Shown piece by piece: positions 1 to 8,137 of a stretch of 38,257 bases of DNA. The stretch spans positions 1 through 38,257 of the forward strand of contig DXLV01000004.1 in assembly GCA_019414545.1 (NCBI GenBank), in the 5' to 3' direction. The stretch comes from Collinsella sp. (lineage in GTDB: Bacteria; Actinomycetota; Coriobacteriia; Coriobacteriales; Coriobacteriaceae). The notes under the pieces are model-generated. The model was not told where the DNA came from, did not search any database, and saw only the letters and a program-made list of their open reading frames with translations. Every line of letters begins with the position of its first letter. The stretch's first letter is position 1. The position numbers and the translations under genes are program-made.

Positions 1-46
1 CATGCCGGGGGCTCCCAATGTTTTTATGTCCTGCTCATATCGTCTC

Positions 47-107
47 TGCCGGCAGTTAGGGACAGTCCCCAAGTGCCGGCACATAAGGAACGTCCCTAGG
101 TGCCGGC
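47..107. repeat. 27-bp tandem repeat with GCCGGC words
   Basis: The hexamer GCCGGC occurs at 48, 75 and 102, exactly 27 bp apart. The sequence between them is similar but degenerate: on the minus strand GGGAC-GTTCC in one unit and GGGGAC-TGTCCC in the other. It lies just downstream of the PTS EIIA stop codon, so it may form RNA hairpins in that transcript's 3' end. No T-tract makes it an obvious terminator. The rest of bases 1-118 shows no gene. Confidence 0.6.
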
Positions 108-118
108 TTAGCCCCGCC

Positions 119-583
119 TTAGAAGTGACGGCGGATGGCGTCGACCATGCCCTGGGACGTGGTCTGGCCGAGCACGTCGGCTGCGGCATCGGCGTCCATA
201 AAGATGTTCATGAGCGCCTGCAGGGCCTCGACCTGGCCGCCCGGCTCGGCGATACCCAAATTGATGACGATCTGCGCCGGCACCGGAGCGCCCATGCCAG
301 CCATAGCGTTAAATGTCACGGGCGCGGCGGGCTTCACCACCGCGATATAGGGCTTGGCCACAAACCCCGGATCGGTATGCGGAATGGCAATGTTTGCCGC
401 CGGCATGGCAAGACCCGTGGGATAGGCATCCTCGCGCGTGCGAACGGCATCGAGCCAACCGTCGGCAATGTAGCCGCGCGGGGCAAGCTCGCCCTCAAGC
501 CGCGCGAACACCTCATCCGGCGTCGCACACTCCCAATCAAAAAACACCAACTCAGGCGTAAACAGCGCTTCGTTATCCGCCAT
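119..583 (-). CDS. PTS sugar transporter subunit IIA (fructose/mannitol/Ntr superfamily, galactitol-like)
   Basis: This 154-residue cytosolic protein has the EIIA type-2 fold. His69 in the motif AIPHTDP is the expected phosphorylation site that takes phosphate from HPr and passes it to a IIB domain. The length matches a stand-alone EIIA domain. The start is the ATG preceded by AGAGAGG. No IIB or IIC gene is adjacent in this window, so the sugar cannot be assigned. The galactitol-like label is inference from general resemblance, and a regulatory EIIA-Ntr role is also possible. The gene is separated from purN by a terminator and a palindrome, so it is probably its own transcript. Confidence 0.85.
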   Translation of the reverse strand: MADNEALFTPELVFFDWECATPDEVFARLEGELAPRGYIADGWLDAVRTREDAYPTGLAMPAANIAIPHTDPGFVAKPYIAVVKPAAPVTFNAMAGMGAPVPAQIVINLGIAEPGGQVEALQALMNIFMDADAAADVLGQTTSQGMVDAIRRHF

Positions 584-601
584 GCGCTCACCTCTCTCAC
601 C

Positions 602-630
602 TAGTCATTCAAGAACGTCCCCGATGACTA
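602..630. repeat. Intergenic palindrome, GTAGTC/GACTAC family, copy 1
   Basis: Perfect 7-bp arms TAGTCAT and ATGACTA enclose a 15-nt loop that reads GGGGACG on the minus strand. Related palindromes occur at 6377-6412 and 37889-37923. It sits in the gap between purN and the PTS EIIA gene. Confidence 0.5.
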
Positions 631-633
631 CCC

Positions 634-678
634 AAAACAAAAGGTGGCCACGCGCGCCTTGGCACCAATGACCACCTT
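634..678 (-). terminator. Rho-independent terminator of purN
   Basis: On the minus strand AAGGTGG and CCACCTT form a stem, with extra pairing inside, followed by TTTTGTTTT. It begins about 30 bases after the purN stop, so it probably ends the purM-purN transcript. Confidence 0.6.
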
Positions 679-708
679 GACCACTCAACTAAATTGTACT
701 GTGCGCCG

Positions 709-1410
709 CTAGCCGCGGGGCGCATCAATTGCGACCTTGCCGCTCTCCAGCACGTGGACGCGGCCGTCGGCGAGCATCTGCACGACCTCGGGATACAGCA
801 CGTGCTCAATCGCGTGGATATGCTCCTCGAGCGTGTCGACGTCCCAGCCTTCCTCGACAGCCAGCGCACGCTGGGCGATGATGGGGCCGTTGTCGTAAAT
901 CTCGTTGGCAAAGTGCACGGTCACGCCGGTCACCTTGACGCCACGCGCAAACGCATCGTCAATCGCATGGGCACCGGTAAAGCTCGGCAGCAGCGCCGGA
1001 TGCAGGTTGACCACGCGATTGGGGAACGCCGCCAGCAGCGGCGTGTGCACCATGCGCATATAGCCGGCCATCACCACGTACTCGCAGCCACGTTCGAGCA
1101 GCTCATGCGCGATGATCTCGTCAGCCGCGATGGGGTCGGCATAGACATCCTTGGACAGCGTGAGCGTCTGGATGCCCGCACGCTCGGCGCGCTGTAGGCC
1201 CTTGGCCGAAGGACGGCTCGACACCACGAGCTCAATCGAGGCGTTGAGCTTGCCGGCGGCGATTAGGTCGATCAGCGCCTGCAGGTTGGTACCCGAGCCG
1301 CTGATAAGCACGCCAATCTTAAGCGGCTCGGCCGTATCGGTGCCGGTCGGACGGGTGTAGGGCACAAAGCCCAGGCCCTCGGCAGCAGCCATCTGCTCGT
1401 TAGCGCTCAT
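709..1410 (-). CDS. purN: Phosphoribosylglycinamide formyltransferase (GAR transformylase)
   Basis: The enzyme transfers the formyl group of 10-formyl-THF to glycinamide ribonucleotide, step 3 of purine synthesis. The 233-residue protein has about 30 extra N-terminal residues, then the nucleotide-binding start KIGVLISGSGTN. The catalytic region VNLHPALLPSFTG supplies the Asn and His, and YDNGPI supplies the Asp. The start ATG overlaps the 3' end of purM by 11 bp, which suggests translational coupling. The ribosome-binding site there is weak, and an ATG 18 bases further in is an alternative. A terminator follows the gene. Confidence 0.95.
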   Translation of the reverse strand: MSANEQMAAAEGLGFVPYTRPTGTDTAEPLKIGVLISGSGTNLQALIDLIAAGKLNASIELVVSSRPSAKGLQRAERAGIQTLTLSKDVYADPIAADEIIAHELLERGCEYVVMAGYMRMVHTPLLAAFPNRVVNLHPALLPSFTGAHAIDDAFARGVKVTGVTVHFANEIYDNGPIIAQRALAVEEGWDVDTLEEHIHAIEHVLYPEVVQMLADGRVHVLESGKVAIDAPRG

Positions 1411-2503
1411 CGGAGTACACGACCTTACCGGAACCCTCGACGCACTCGCCCACGCGGAACGGTTTCTCGCCCAGCGCGACCAGGGCCTCGGTCACGGCAG
1501 CCTCGTCCTCGGGGGCGACGATCAGGCACAGGCCAACGCCCATGTTGAAGGTCTTGCATGCCTCGTTAGGCGCAAGCTCGGCCTGGCGCGACACGTAGGT
1601 GATGACGGGCGGAACGTCCCAACCCATCTCGGCGCCGTTGCGGGTGACCACGGCGTCGACGTCGTCGGCGAGTGCGCGGTTGAGGTTCTCGGTAATACCG
1701 CCGCCAGTGATGTGGGCGATGGCGTGCACCGGAGCGCCGCTGCGGAGCAGCTCAAGAACCGGCTTGACGTAGATGCGCGTGGGGGCCAACAGAGCGTCTG
1801 CCAGCGATGCACCGCCGAGCTCCTCGAGCGGACGGCTCAGCTCCTCGGCCTTAGCGGCGGCCTCGGGCGTGCCCGGCTTGATGCCGTCGACGCCAATGAC
1901 CTTGCGCACGAGCGAGTAGCCGTTGGAGTGCACGCCGGTGGAAGGCAGGCCCAGGATCACATCGCCCGGGCGGACGTTTGCGGGATCGAGCATCTTGGGA
2001 CGGTCGACGACGCCCACGGTAAAGCCGGCGAGGTCGTAATCAGCGGGGGCCATGACGCCCGGGTGCTCGGCCATCTCACCGCCCACGAGCGCGCAGCCCG
2101 CGAGCTTGCAGCCGTCGGCCACACCCTTGATGATCTTTGCCATGTGCTCGGCCTCGATGTGACCGATGGCAACGTAGTCCAGGAAGAACAGCGGCTCGGC
2201 GCCCGAAGCCAGAATATCGTTGACGCACATAGCGACCAGGTCCTGGCCAACCGTCTCGTGACGGTCCATGATCTGGGCGAGCACGAGCTTGGTGCCCACG
2301 CCGTCGGTACCGCTAATCAGGATCGGGTCTTCCATATCCTTGAGCGCGGCGGCCGAGAACAGGCCGCCAAAGCCGCCGATGCCACCGATAACCTCGGAAC
2401 GGTTAGTGTCCTTGACCATCTGCTTAATCGCGTCGACGGCGCGGCCGCCCTCGGCGGTATCGACGCCGGCGTCCTCGTACGTCACATGCTTGCTGTCGCC
2501 CAT
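1400..2503 (-). CDS. purM: Phosphoribosylformylglycinamidine cyclo-ligase (AIR synthetase)
   Basis: The enzyme closes the imidazole ring (FGAM to AIR, ATP-dependent), step 5 of purine synthesis. The 367-residue protein shows the family signatures ISGTDGVGTK, CVNDILASGAEPLFFLDY, GCALVGGEMAEHPG and HITGGGITENL. The length is slightly above the usual 340-350. The start is preceded by GGAGAGGAAGG. It follows purF by 157 bp and overlaps purN by 11 bp. A GC-rich hairpin lies directly before its ribosome-binding site. Confidence 0.96.
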   Translation of the reverse strand: MGDSKHVTYEDAGVDTAEGGRAVDAIKQMVKDTNRSEVIGGIGGFGGLFSAAALKDMEDPILISGTDGVGTKLVLAQIMDRHETVGQDLVAMCVNDILASGAEPLFFLDYVAIGHIEAEHMAKIIKGVADGCKLAGCALVGGEMAEHPGVMAPADYDLAGFTVGVVDRPKMLDPANVRPGDVILGLPSTGVHSNGYSLVRKVIGVDGIKPGTPEAAAKAEELSRPLEELGGASLADALLAPTRIYVKPVLELLRSGAPVHAIAHITGGGITENLNRALADDVDAVVTRNGAEMGWDVPPVITYVSRQAELAPNEACKTFNMGVGLCLIVAPEDEAAVTEALVALGEKPFRVGECVEGSGKVVYSDER

Positions 2504-2527
2504 CTGAGCCTTCCTCTCCCACTACCG

Positions 2528-2546
2528 TGGCGCCGCACGGGCGCCA
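2528..2546 (-). promoter_or_regulatory. GC-rich hairpin just before the purM ribosome-binding site
   Basis: The arms TGGCGCC and GGCGCCA pair perfectly around a 5-nt loop. On the minus strand the hairpin ends roughly 10 bases before the purM ribosome-binding site. It has no T-tract. It could stabilise a processed mRNA end or modulate purM translation; the role is inference. Confidence 0.35.
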
Positions 2547-2636
2547 AACGGTGCTCATAGTTGCGTTCATTTCGGCGCGCGCCATAACAGCACGCGCCGT
2601 CATATCAACAAAACAGCAGGTAAAACCTACCAAAAT

Positions 2637-2661
2637 AAACCTGTCCCCATATGGCAGGTTT
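2637..2661. repeat. Small hairpin with GGGGACAGG word at the purF 3' end
   Basis: AAACCTG and CAGGTTT form a 7-bp inverted repeat that reaches into the purF stop codon. On the minus strand it is followed by TTTATTTTGG, so it may be a weak terminator or attenuator between purF and purM. It carries GGGGACAGG, the same word found twice at 34358-34399. Confidence 0.45.
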
Positions 2662-4331
2662 TATGCCTCGCCGTGCTCCTCTTCCCAGCTGCGGTCGTCG
2701 TATTTCTCGATCACGACGTCGTCGTCAAAGTGCAGCGGCTTGTCCAGGTTGCGGGGCTTAAAGCCCTCCATAAACTTGTCGCGGCCAAAGCTCTCGGGAA
2801 TCGCCACGGGGTAGCGGCCGGTAAAGCACGCATCGCAGTAACCGCCCTTGGGCATGACCTTAAGCAGGCCCTCGACCGAAAGGAAGGCCAGCGAATCGGC
2901 GCCGATATACTCGCAAATCTCGTCGACCGTCTTGTTGGCGCTGATAAGCTGCGACTGCACGTCGGTATCGATACCGTAGAAGCACGGCCAGATGACCTCG
3001 GGCGAGTTGATGCGGATATGAATCTCCTTGGCGCCGGCGTTGCGCAGCATCTTGACGAGCTGCACCATGGTGGTGCCGCGCACGATGGAGTCGTCGATGA
3101 CGACCAGGCGCTTGCCCTCGATGTTGTCGCGCAGCGGGTTGAGTTTCATACGCACGCCCATGGCGCGCAACTCCTGCGTAGGCTCGATAAACGTACGGCC
3201 CACGTAGCGGTTCTTGATAAGGCCCTCGCCAAAGGGAATACCGCTCTCGTGCGAATACCCCTCCGCAGGCGGCAGGCCGGAGTCGGGCACGCCGATGACC
3301 AGGTCGGCCTCGACAGGCTCCTCATGTGCCAGCTGACGACCCATGTCGTAACGGCAGGCATAGACGCTCTTGCCGTTCATGATGGAGTCGGGGCGGGCAA
3401 AGTAGACCTGCTCAAAGATGCAGTTGGCGGGCTCTTCGGCTGCAGGCACGCCCTGCTCGGATACCAGGCCCTCGGCGCTGATGCGCAAGATCTCGCCGGG
3501 ACGGACGTCACGGACGTACTCGGCACCCACGATGTCGAGTGCGCAGGTCTCGGAAGCAACGACCCAGCCGCCGGCGCGCGTGACACGGACGGCGGAGTCG
3601 ACCGTCGCGGCGCCGTCCTGCGACGGCAGCTGCGAAACGGCTGCGGCATCGGCCTGGTCCAGACCCTCGTCCACCAGCTTGCCCAGCACGAGCGGGCGAA
3701 TGCCGTGTGGATCGCGGAATGCGTAGAGCGCCTGCTCGTTGATGAGCGTCATGGCGTAGCCGCCGCGCACGAGCTCCATGGTCTTGCGAATACCCTCGCG
3801 CAGGTGGCCCGTACGCTGGGTAAAGTAGCCGATAAGCTTGGTCGCGACCTCGGAATCCGAATTGGAGAGGAACGGCACGCCCAGCTCGATCAGCTGACGG
3901 CGCAGCTCGTCGGTGTTGACGAGGGTGCCGTTGTGCGCGAGCGCGATAATGACGCTATTGATGGTAGAGAGGTGCGGCTGCGAGGCTTCCCAGCTCTTGG
4001 CACCGGCAGTGCCGTAGCGCACATGACCCACGGCCAGCTGGCCGGAGAGCGTCGACAGGTCGGCGTTGGAGAACACGCGGTCGAGCAGGCCCAGATCTTT
4101 GCGGACCATAACCGTGCCGCCGTCACCCACGGCGATTCCAGCCGATTCCTGGCCACGGTGCTGCAGCGCACGCAGGCCAAAGTACGTCAGTCGAGCCACG
4201 TCGCGATCGGGCGCCCATACGCCGAAAATGCCACATTCCTCATGCAGCTGGTCGGAGTCCGGATCATACGTCGACATGGTGTTCACCTGTCCCGCGGCAC
4301 GCTCGGCCGCGCGGATGGTTTCTTGAGACAT
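2661..4331 (-). CDS. purF: Amidophosphoribosyltransferase (glutamine PRPP amidotransferase)
   Basis: The committed step of purine synthesis: PRPP plus glutamine gives phosphoribosylamine. Of 556 residues, the first 32 form a propeptide (or leader) before Cys33 in EECGIFGVW, the N-terminal nucleophile of the Ntn glutaminase after cleavage. The phosphoribosyltransferase PRPP loop VVIDDSIVRGTT is intact. The Cys pair in GYCDACFTGRYP is typical of the iron-sulfur, Bacillus-type PurF. A second in-frame Met19 is an alternative start. It is the first gene of purF-purM-purN, divergent from the CmpB-like gene. Confidence 0.96.
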   Translation of the reverse strand: MSQETIRAAERAAGQVNTMSTYDPDSDQLHEECGIFGVWAPDRDVARLTYFGLRALQHRGQESAGIAVGDGGTVMVRKDLGLLDRVFSNADLSTLSGQLAVGHVRYGTAGAKSWEASQPHLSTINSVIIALAHNGTLVNTDELRRQLIELGVPFLSNSDSEVATKLIGYFTQRTGHLREGIRKTMELVRGGYAMTLINEQALYAFRDPHGIRPLVLGKLVDEGLDQADAAAVSQLPSQDGAATVDSAVRVTRAGGWVVASETCALDIVGAEYVRDVRPGEILRISAEGLVSEQGVPAAEEPANCIFEQVYFARPDSIMNGKSVYACRYDMGRQLAHEEPVEADLVIGVPDSGLPPAEGYSHESGIPFGEGLIKNRYVGRTFIEPTQELRAMGVRMKLNPLRDNIEGKRLVVIDDSIVRGTTMVQLVKMLRNAGAKEIHIRINSPEVIWPCFYGIDTDVQSQLISANKTVDEICEYIGADSLAFLSVEGLLKVMPKGGYCDACFTGRYPVAIPESFGRDKFMEGFKPRNLDKPLHFDDDVVIEKYDDRSWEEEHGEA

Positions 4332-4373
4332 GGTATCCCCTCAGAGCCTCGTATTTTTGGCGTTACCTGCCCT

Positions 4374-4379
4374 ATTATA
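4374..4379 (-). promoter_or_regulatory. purF: Candidate -10 element for purF
   Basis: A perfect TATAAT on the minus strand lies about 42 bases before the purF start. No convincing -35 sequence is visible at 16-18 bp. Confidence 0.4.
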
Positions 4380-4563
4380 CGCACGGCAAGACAAGCACTC
4401 CCGCGCATGAACAGCGCTTTTTAAAAGCCCACCGAGCTAATAATCAGTTTTGTTGCCAAACATTTTATCGGTCTGTCCAGTGCAAGCGCCCGCCCCCCCC
4501 AGATGGCCGCCGCGTCCACCGTTGGGGATTACAAAGTTGCAATTGGGACGTTCGTCCTGTCTT

Positions 4564-4592
4564 TTGGCAGGTCGGCGGCGTATCCTTATAAC
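4564..4592 (+). promoter_or_regulatory. Candidate sigma-70 promoter for the CmpB-like gene
   Basis: TTGGCA, a 17-bp spacer and TATAAC lie 27-55 bases before the start codon. An AAAGG ribosome-binding site follows. Confidence 0.5.
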
Positions 4593-4618
4593 CTACAACA
4601 AAGCGAGAAAGGTTCTGT

Positions 4619-5848
4619 ATGGATCGAAACGAACTCGACCCCAGCGTCCCCAGCGCCACGGAGGTCAAGAAGATCCCCCTCATCATTAAGGTGTACGCCG
4701 TCCTGTGCATCCTGTCCGGCGTGGGCACGCTCCCTTCGGTCGGCGCCTTTATGTGGCAGGTCATCACCGCGCTCATCAACGGCAACGCCGCCGCCAAGCT
4801 CGGCGACAACACGCTCGTCGCGGTCGGCCTTATCGTCGCCGGCATCATGCTCTCTGCGGCAAGCGCCGTCATCCTGATCATCTTTGGCCTGGACCTTATC
4901 AAAAACCAGCGCCGCAACGCCGCTCGCCTGTCCTATATCCTTATCGCGTTTACCGTCGTCGAGCTTTTGGTTGACGTGATGCTCCAGGGCATCGGGCCCT
5001 TCTTGCTTCGCCCTGCCATCCAGCTCGGCATCCTCGTCGCGCTTTCGGCCACCGTCGACCCCACGCTGCGCCAGGAGCGCGAGCTGCAGCGCCGCCTGCA
5101 GGAGATGCTCGATCGCGACGCCGCCGCCGAGGGCATGCTCGGGCGCGATGAAACCGGCGAAGGCTACATCAAGCTCAACTACTTCAACCTGTTCTGGGTA
5201 TTCTTTGTCTGCTGCATACTCGGCCTGATCGCCGAGGACATCTGGCACATGACGGTCGTCGACCCGGGCGTCTACCAGAACCGCGCCGGCATGCTGTTTG
5301 GCCCCTTCAGCCCTATCTACGGATTTGGCGCCGTGCTCATGACCATGGTGCTCAACCGCTTCTACAAAAAGAACCCCATCATTATCTTTTTGGTGAGCGC
5401 ACTGCTCGGTGCAAGCTTTGAGGTGTTCGTGGGCTGGTTTATGCAGACCTCGTTTGGCGTGGTCTCGTGGAGCTACTCGCATATGAAGCTCTTTGGCATG
5501 CCCGATCCGCTCGCCGTCCTTACCGGCGGACGTACCTGCACAGGCTTCGCCTGCCTGTGGGGTCTGGGTGGCCTCATCTGGATCAAGCTGCTGCTGCCGA
5601 GGCTGCTCAAGCTCATCAACATGATTCCGTGGAAGAGCCGCTACTCGGCTACTGTCATCTTCACCATCATTATGCTGGTCGATGGCGTTATGACGCTGCA
5701 GTCGCTCGATTATCGGTATCAGCGCGTCAACGGCACGGAACCGGATATTCCCGTTGCGCAGTTCTACGGCAAGTACTTCGATAATGACTTTATGGAGAAT
5801 CGCTTCCAGAGCATGACCATGAGCCCCAAGGATGCGACGCGCGTGTAG
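4619..5848 (+). CDS. Multi-pass membrane protein, putative ABC-transporter type IV permease-like (CmpB family)
   Basis: The 409-residue protein has an N-terminal half with about four hydrophobic helices (residues 20-160), a charged stretch rich in Arg and Glu (about 160-190), and a C-terminal half with five or so helices. The second half matches the CmpB/DUF1113 family pattern: FNLFWVFFVCCILGLIAED, then RAGMLFGPFSPIYGFGA and FEVFVGWFMQ. The molecular function of this family is not established, and no ATPase partner is adjacent. A promoter precedes it and a strong terminator follows, so it is a single-gene transcript. Confidence 0.75.
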   Translation: MDRNELDPSVPSATEVKKIPLIIKVYAVLCILSGVGTLPSVGAFMWQVITALINGNAAAKLGDNTLVAVGLIVAGIMLSAASAVILIIFGLDLIKNQRRNAARLSYILIAFTVVELLVDVMLQGIGPFLLRPAIQLGILVALSATVDPTLRQERELQRRLQEMLDRDAAAEGMLGRDETGEGYIKLNYFNLFWVFFVCCILGLIAEDIWHMTVVDPGVYQNRAGMLFGPFSPIYGFGAVLMTMVLNRFYKKNPIIIFLVSALLGASFEVFVGWFMQTSFGVVSWSYSHMKLFGMPDPLAVLTGGRTCTGFACLWGLGGLIWIKLLLPRLLKLINMIPWKSRYSATVIFTIIMLVDGVMTLQSLDYRYQRVNGTEPDIPVAQFYGKYFDNDFMENRFQSMTMSPKDATRV

Positions 5849-5870
5849 CACCCACCGCGCCCAAAACGCA

Positions 5871-5909
5871 AAACGCCCGCCGGTATCACACGTACCGGCG
5901 GGCGTTTTT
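5871..5909. terminator. Bidirectional rho-independent terminator
   Basis: Arms of 15 bp (AAACGCCCGCCGGTA and its complement) flank a 7-nt loop. Both strands end in short T runs. It separates the convergent CmpB-like and MoaE-like genes. Confidence 0.85.
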
Positions 5910-5938
5910 ATAAACGAGCCTTCTATCGACGCAAGCCT

Positions 5939-6358
5939 CTACGCCTCGCGCTCGACCTCACTCACGCATTCGTTCTTGATGGTGCCAACGAGCGCCTGCA
6001 GCGCATCGACCACGTGCGGGCGAATGTCCCCGCCGATGAGCACGAGCATGATGTCGTCACCTACGGCAAGCTCGCCGCTTGCCAGCCACACGCGCACATA
6101 GCCGATACCCGGCATCGCGCGCGTGGCCTCGATAGCAGCCTGCACCTTCTGAGCATCGAAACCGAACACCATGCCGCCCACCTTGTGGCCTGGCGCCACG
6201 CCATCGGTCTCGACACCGCGCGCCTCGGACTTGGGAGTCGCGCGCACCACACCGTTATGTGTCAGATACATACCGCACGCAGGTGCCGACGAATCGGCCT
6301 TGGCCTCGCGAAGCCAAGCATCAATCGAGGGCATCGTTTTGCCGTTCTCAAGCATCAT
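5939..6358 (-). CDS. MoaE-like protein (molybdopterin synthase large-subunit family, degenerate)
   Basis: The 139-residue protein follows the MoaE pattern: an N-terminal GMYLTHNGVVR strand, a middle GMVFGFDAQKVQAAIE helix, VRVWLASGELAVGDDIMLVLIGG, and a C-terminal helix DALQALVGTIKNE. In classic MoaE the region before GEL is HRxG and a Lys lies in the WKxE tail. Here these read LASG and VERE, so at least one catalytic Lys is missing. One Lys (TIKNE) is kept. A role in molybdenum cofactor handling is inferred only. No other moa gene is present. It is last in the purE-sortase-MoaE run. Confidence 0.7.
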   Translation of the reverse strand: MMLENGKTMPSIDAWLREAKADSSAPACGMYLTHNGVVRATPKSEARGVETDGVAPGHKVGGMVFGFDAQKVQAAIEATRAMPGIGYVRVWLASGELAVGDDIMLVLIGGDIRPHVVDALQALVGTIKNECVSEVEREA

Positions 6359-6376
6359 TTCTCCCTTACCGTCATC

Positions 6377-6412
6377 GAGTAGCCAATTTGGAACGGGGCT
6401 TTTTAGCTACTC
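6377..6412. repeat. Intergenic palindrome, GTAGTC/GACTAC family, copy 2
   Basis: Perfect 7-bp arms GAGTAGC and GCTACTC enclose GGAACGGGGCTTTTT. The core closely matches copy 3 at 37889-37923. Confidence 0.55.
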
Positions 6413-6421
6413 TCGAACAAC

Positions 6422-7420
6422 TTATTCCTCGACCGGTGTGAGCACCATGACGGCACGCGTGTTGCTCAGCGATAACGAACGACAGGTCACAAGCGTTACG
6501 ACCTTGGTTGCCGAAGCAGCACGATCGGTGGCATCGCTCGCCACGGCAGAGGCACCGTCGAGCATCTCGGACAGGTAATTCTTCAGTCCGTCATCGCCCT
6601 CAAAATTGGGCGTGCGCGCCTTGGCATACGTGTCCTCGACCACCTTGGTCGCCAGTGGTCGCAGCTTATACGTAGCATCCCGTGTGATGTAATACACAAA
6701 CTCGATGCTATCGAACGTCGCCTGGTCGGTGGTGTCCGAAATCACATTGAACATCGATCCGTCGTTCATATGGTGGCCGTAAATCGTGGTCTGCTGGTCG
6801 ACCATTCCCGGCGCGGTGTCATCACTATCCAAGAAAATGGCACCGGACGCGTTAGATGTACCGTCAAACAGCGTGTTGAGGTATTTGGAGTTGTTGTTGG
6901 TCTGTACCACGGGATAGTTGATGTTGGTTCCCGGCACGTAAATCCAACCCACAATCTCGGGGTTCGTCTGAGCAAGCGCATCAAAGTCGATAATCGGCAC
7001 GCCGCTGGCGTCCTTATCGCTTACATATTGCTTCTCGATTTTCTGATACGAATCGCTCGCCTGCTTATAGCCAATCTGGGCATTAATAAAAATAGCGGCG
7101 GCGGCGACAATCAGACCGATACCGATGATGATGAGCAGAATGGGAATAATGGAGCGGCGCTTTTTGCGCGGCGGCTCGGTGCAATCCGACGGCGCGGCAT
7201 GCGATGAAGACCGGGGCGGCTTCTTAGCGGAGCTATAAGACGAAGGACGATATGCGGCCGGCGCGTCCTGTCGACGATGCGTCGCCGGTGTCACGGGGCG
7301 CGGCGCGCGCGGCTGCTGAGGAGAGGATGTCCGACCCTGCTGTGCCGCACGGGCAGCACCCGGCTTCGACGGATCGGGAATCTGAGAAGCCTTGAATCGT
7401 TTTCCCTGATAATCGGACAT
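6422..7420 (-). CDS. Class B sortase
   Basis: Membrane-bound cysteine transpeptidase that cleaves a sorting signal and attaches proteins to the cell wall. The 332 residues comprise a cytosolic N-terminal segment of about 85 residues rich in Pro, Ser, Gln and Arg, one transmembrane helix at about 91-113, then the catalytic domain. Catalytic residues are His216 in TTIYGHHM, Cys313 in VTLVTC and Arg322 in SNTRAVM. The block GWIYVPGTNINYPVVQ is typical of SrtB. The long, disordered-looking N-terminus is unusual. The start has an AAGGAG site. It follows purE by 35 bp. The GH31 protein upstream carries a sorting signal and is a candidate substrate, but this is inference. Confidence 0.92.
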   Translation of the reverse strand: MSDYQGKRFKASQIPDPSKPGAARAAQQGRTSSPQQPRAPRPVTPATHRRQDAPAAYRPSSYSSAKKPPRSSSHAAPSDCTEPPRKKRRSIIPILLIIIGIGLIVAAAAIFINAQIGYKQASDSYQKIEKQYVSDKDASGVPIIDFDALAQTNPEIVGWIYVPGTNINYPVVQTNNNSKYLNTLFDGTSNASGAIFLDSDDTAPGMVDQQTTIYGHHMNDGSMFNVISDTTDQATFDSIEFVYYITRDATYKLRPLATKVVEDTYAKARTPNFEGDDGLKNYLSEMLDGASAVASDATDRAASATKVVTLVTCRSLSLSNTRAVMVLTPVEE

Positions 7421-7455
7421 GGCTCTCCTTATACTGCGGTGAAACGGCGGAACGC

Positions 7456-7920
7456 TTAGGCGTCAGCCATCTCCTGCTTCATCTTCTCGATAACCTTGCG
7501 GTACTCGGGGTCGCAAGCACCCAGAATCTGTGTGGCATAGATGGCGGCGTTCTTGGCGCCGTTGATGGCAACGCAGGCCACGGGCACGCCCGAAGGCATC
7601 TGCACCATCGACAGCAGCGAATCCATGCCGCCCAGGTCACTCGTCTTCATAGGCACGCCGATAACCGGCAGCGGCGTAAAGGCAGCCACGACACCACCCA
7701 AGTGGGCGGCCTTGCCGGCGGCGGCGATAATCACTTTGATACCGCGATCGGCGGCAGTCGAGGCCCACTCGTGGACCTTCGCCGGCGTGCGGTGTGCGCT
7801 CGCAATGACGAGCTCATAGGGCACACCGAGCGCCTCGAGCTCGGCGGTGCAGCCTTCCATAACACCCAGATCGGACTTGGAGCCCATGATGATCCCGACA
7901 ACCGGCTTTTGATCTGCCAT
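7456..7920 (-). CDS. purE: N5-carboxyaminoimidazole ribonucleotide mutase
   Basis: Class I PurE, which converts N5-CAIR to CAIR in purine synthesis. The 154-residue protein has the signatures GIIMGSKSD, ASAHRTP (catalytic His) and AAAGKAAHLGG. I chose the ATG at 7920 because AGGAGG lies 9 bases upstream; a TTG two codons earlier would be too close to that site. No purK is seen in the window, although class I PurE usually needs it. It heads the purE-sortase-MoaE-like run. Confidence 0.94.
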   Translation of the reverse strand: MADQKPVVGIIMGSKSDLGVMEGCTAELEALGVPYELVIASAHRTPAKVHEWASTAADRGIKVIIAAAGKAAHLGGVVAAFTPLPVIGVPMKTSDLGGMDSLLSMVQMPSGVPVACVAINGAKNAAIYATQILGACDPEYRKVIEKMKQEMADA

Positions 7921-7986
7921 AAACAAATACCTCCTGTTGAGAGCGGTGACGCGGCGAATCCGCGACCCTTAACTGCAAATAATTCA

Positions 7987-7992
7987 AGTATA
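7987..7992 (-). promoter_or_regulatory. purE: Candidate -10 element for purE
   Basis: TATACT on the minus strand about 67 bases before purE, in a gap with little else. The -35 is poor. Confidence 0.3.
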
Positions 7993-8074
7993 GCCGCCGA
8001 TGCTGATGTGTTCGGCGGGAGACGGAACGCTTTGCGAGATTAAGGCCGAAGGGTCGGAGCTTTCCGCCTACATT

Positions 8075-8119
8075 CAAAAAGCGTGCCCACCGTCCTTGGG
8101 TGGGACGGCGGGCACGCTT
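8075..8119 (-). terminator. Rho-independent terminator of the GH31 gene
   Basis: On the minus strand AAGCGTGCCC pairs with GGGCACGCTT, extended by CCGTCC/GGACGG after one mismatch, then TTTTTG. It lies about 20 bases after the stop. Confidence 0.9.
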
Positions 8120-8137
8120 GCTTAGCTGTTGCTGGGG

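Noticed and set aside
2673..4424. 583-codon plus-strand frame opposite purF
   Set aside because: Antisense shadow of an unmistakable purF.
4490..4500. Run of eight C bases between purF and the CmpB-like gene
   Set aside because: A short homopolymer outside any reading frame or clear promoter spacer; no evidence of phase variation.
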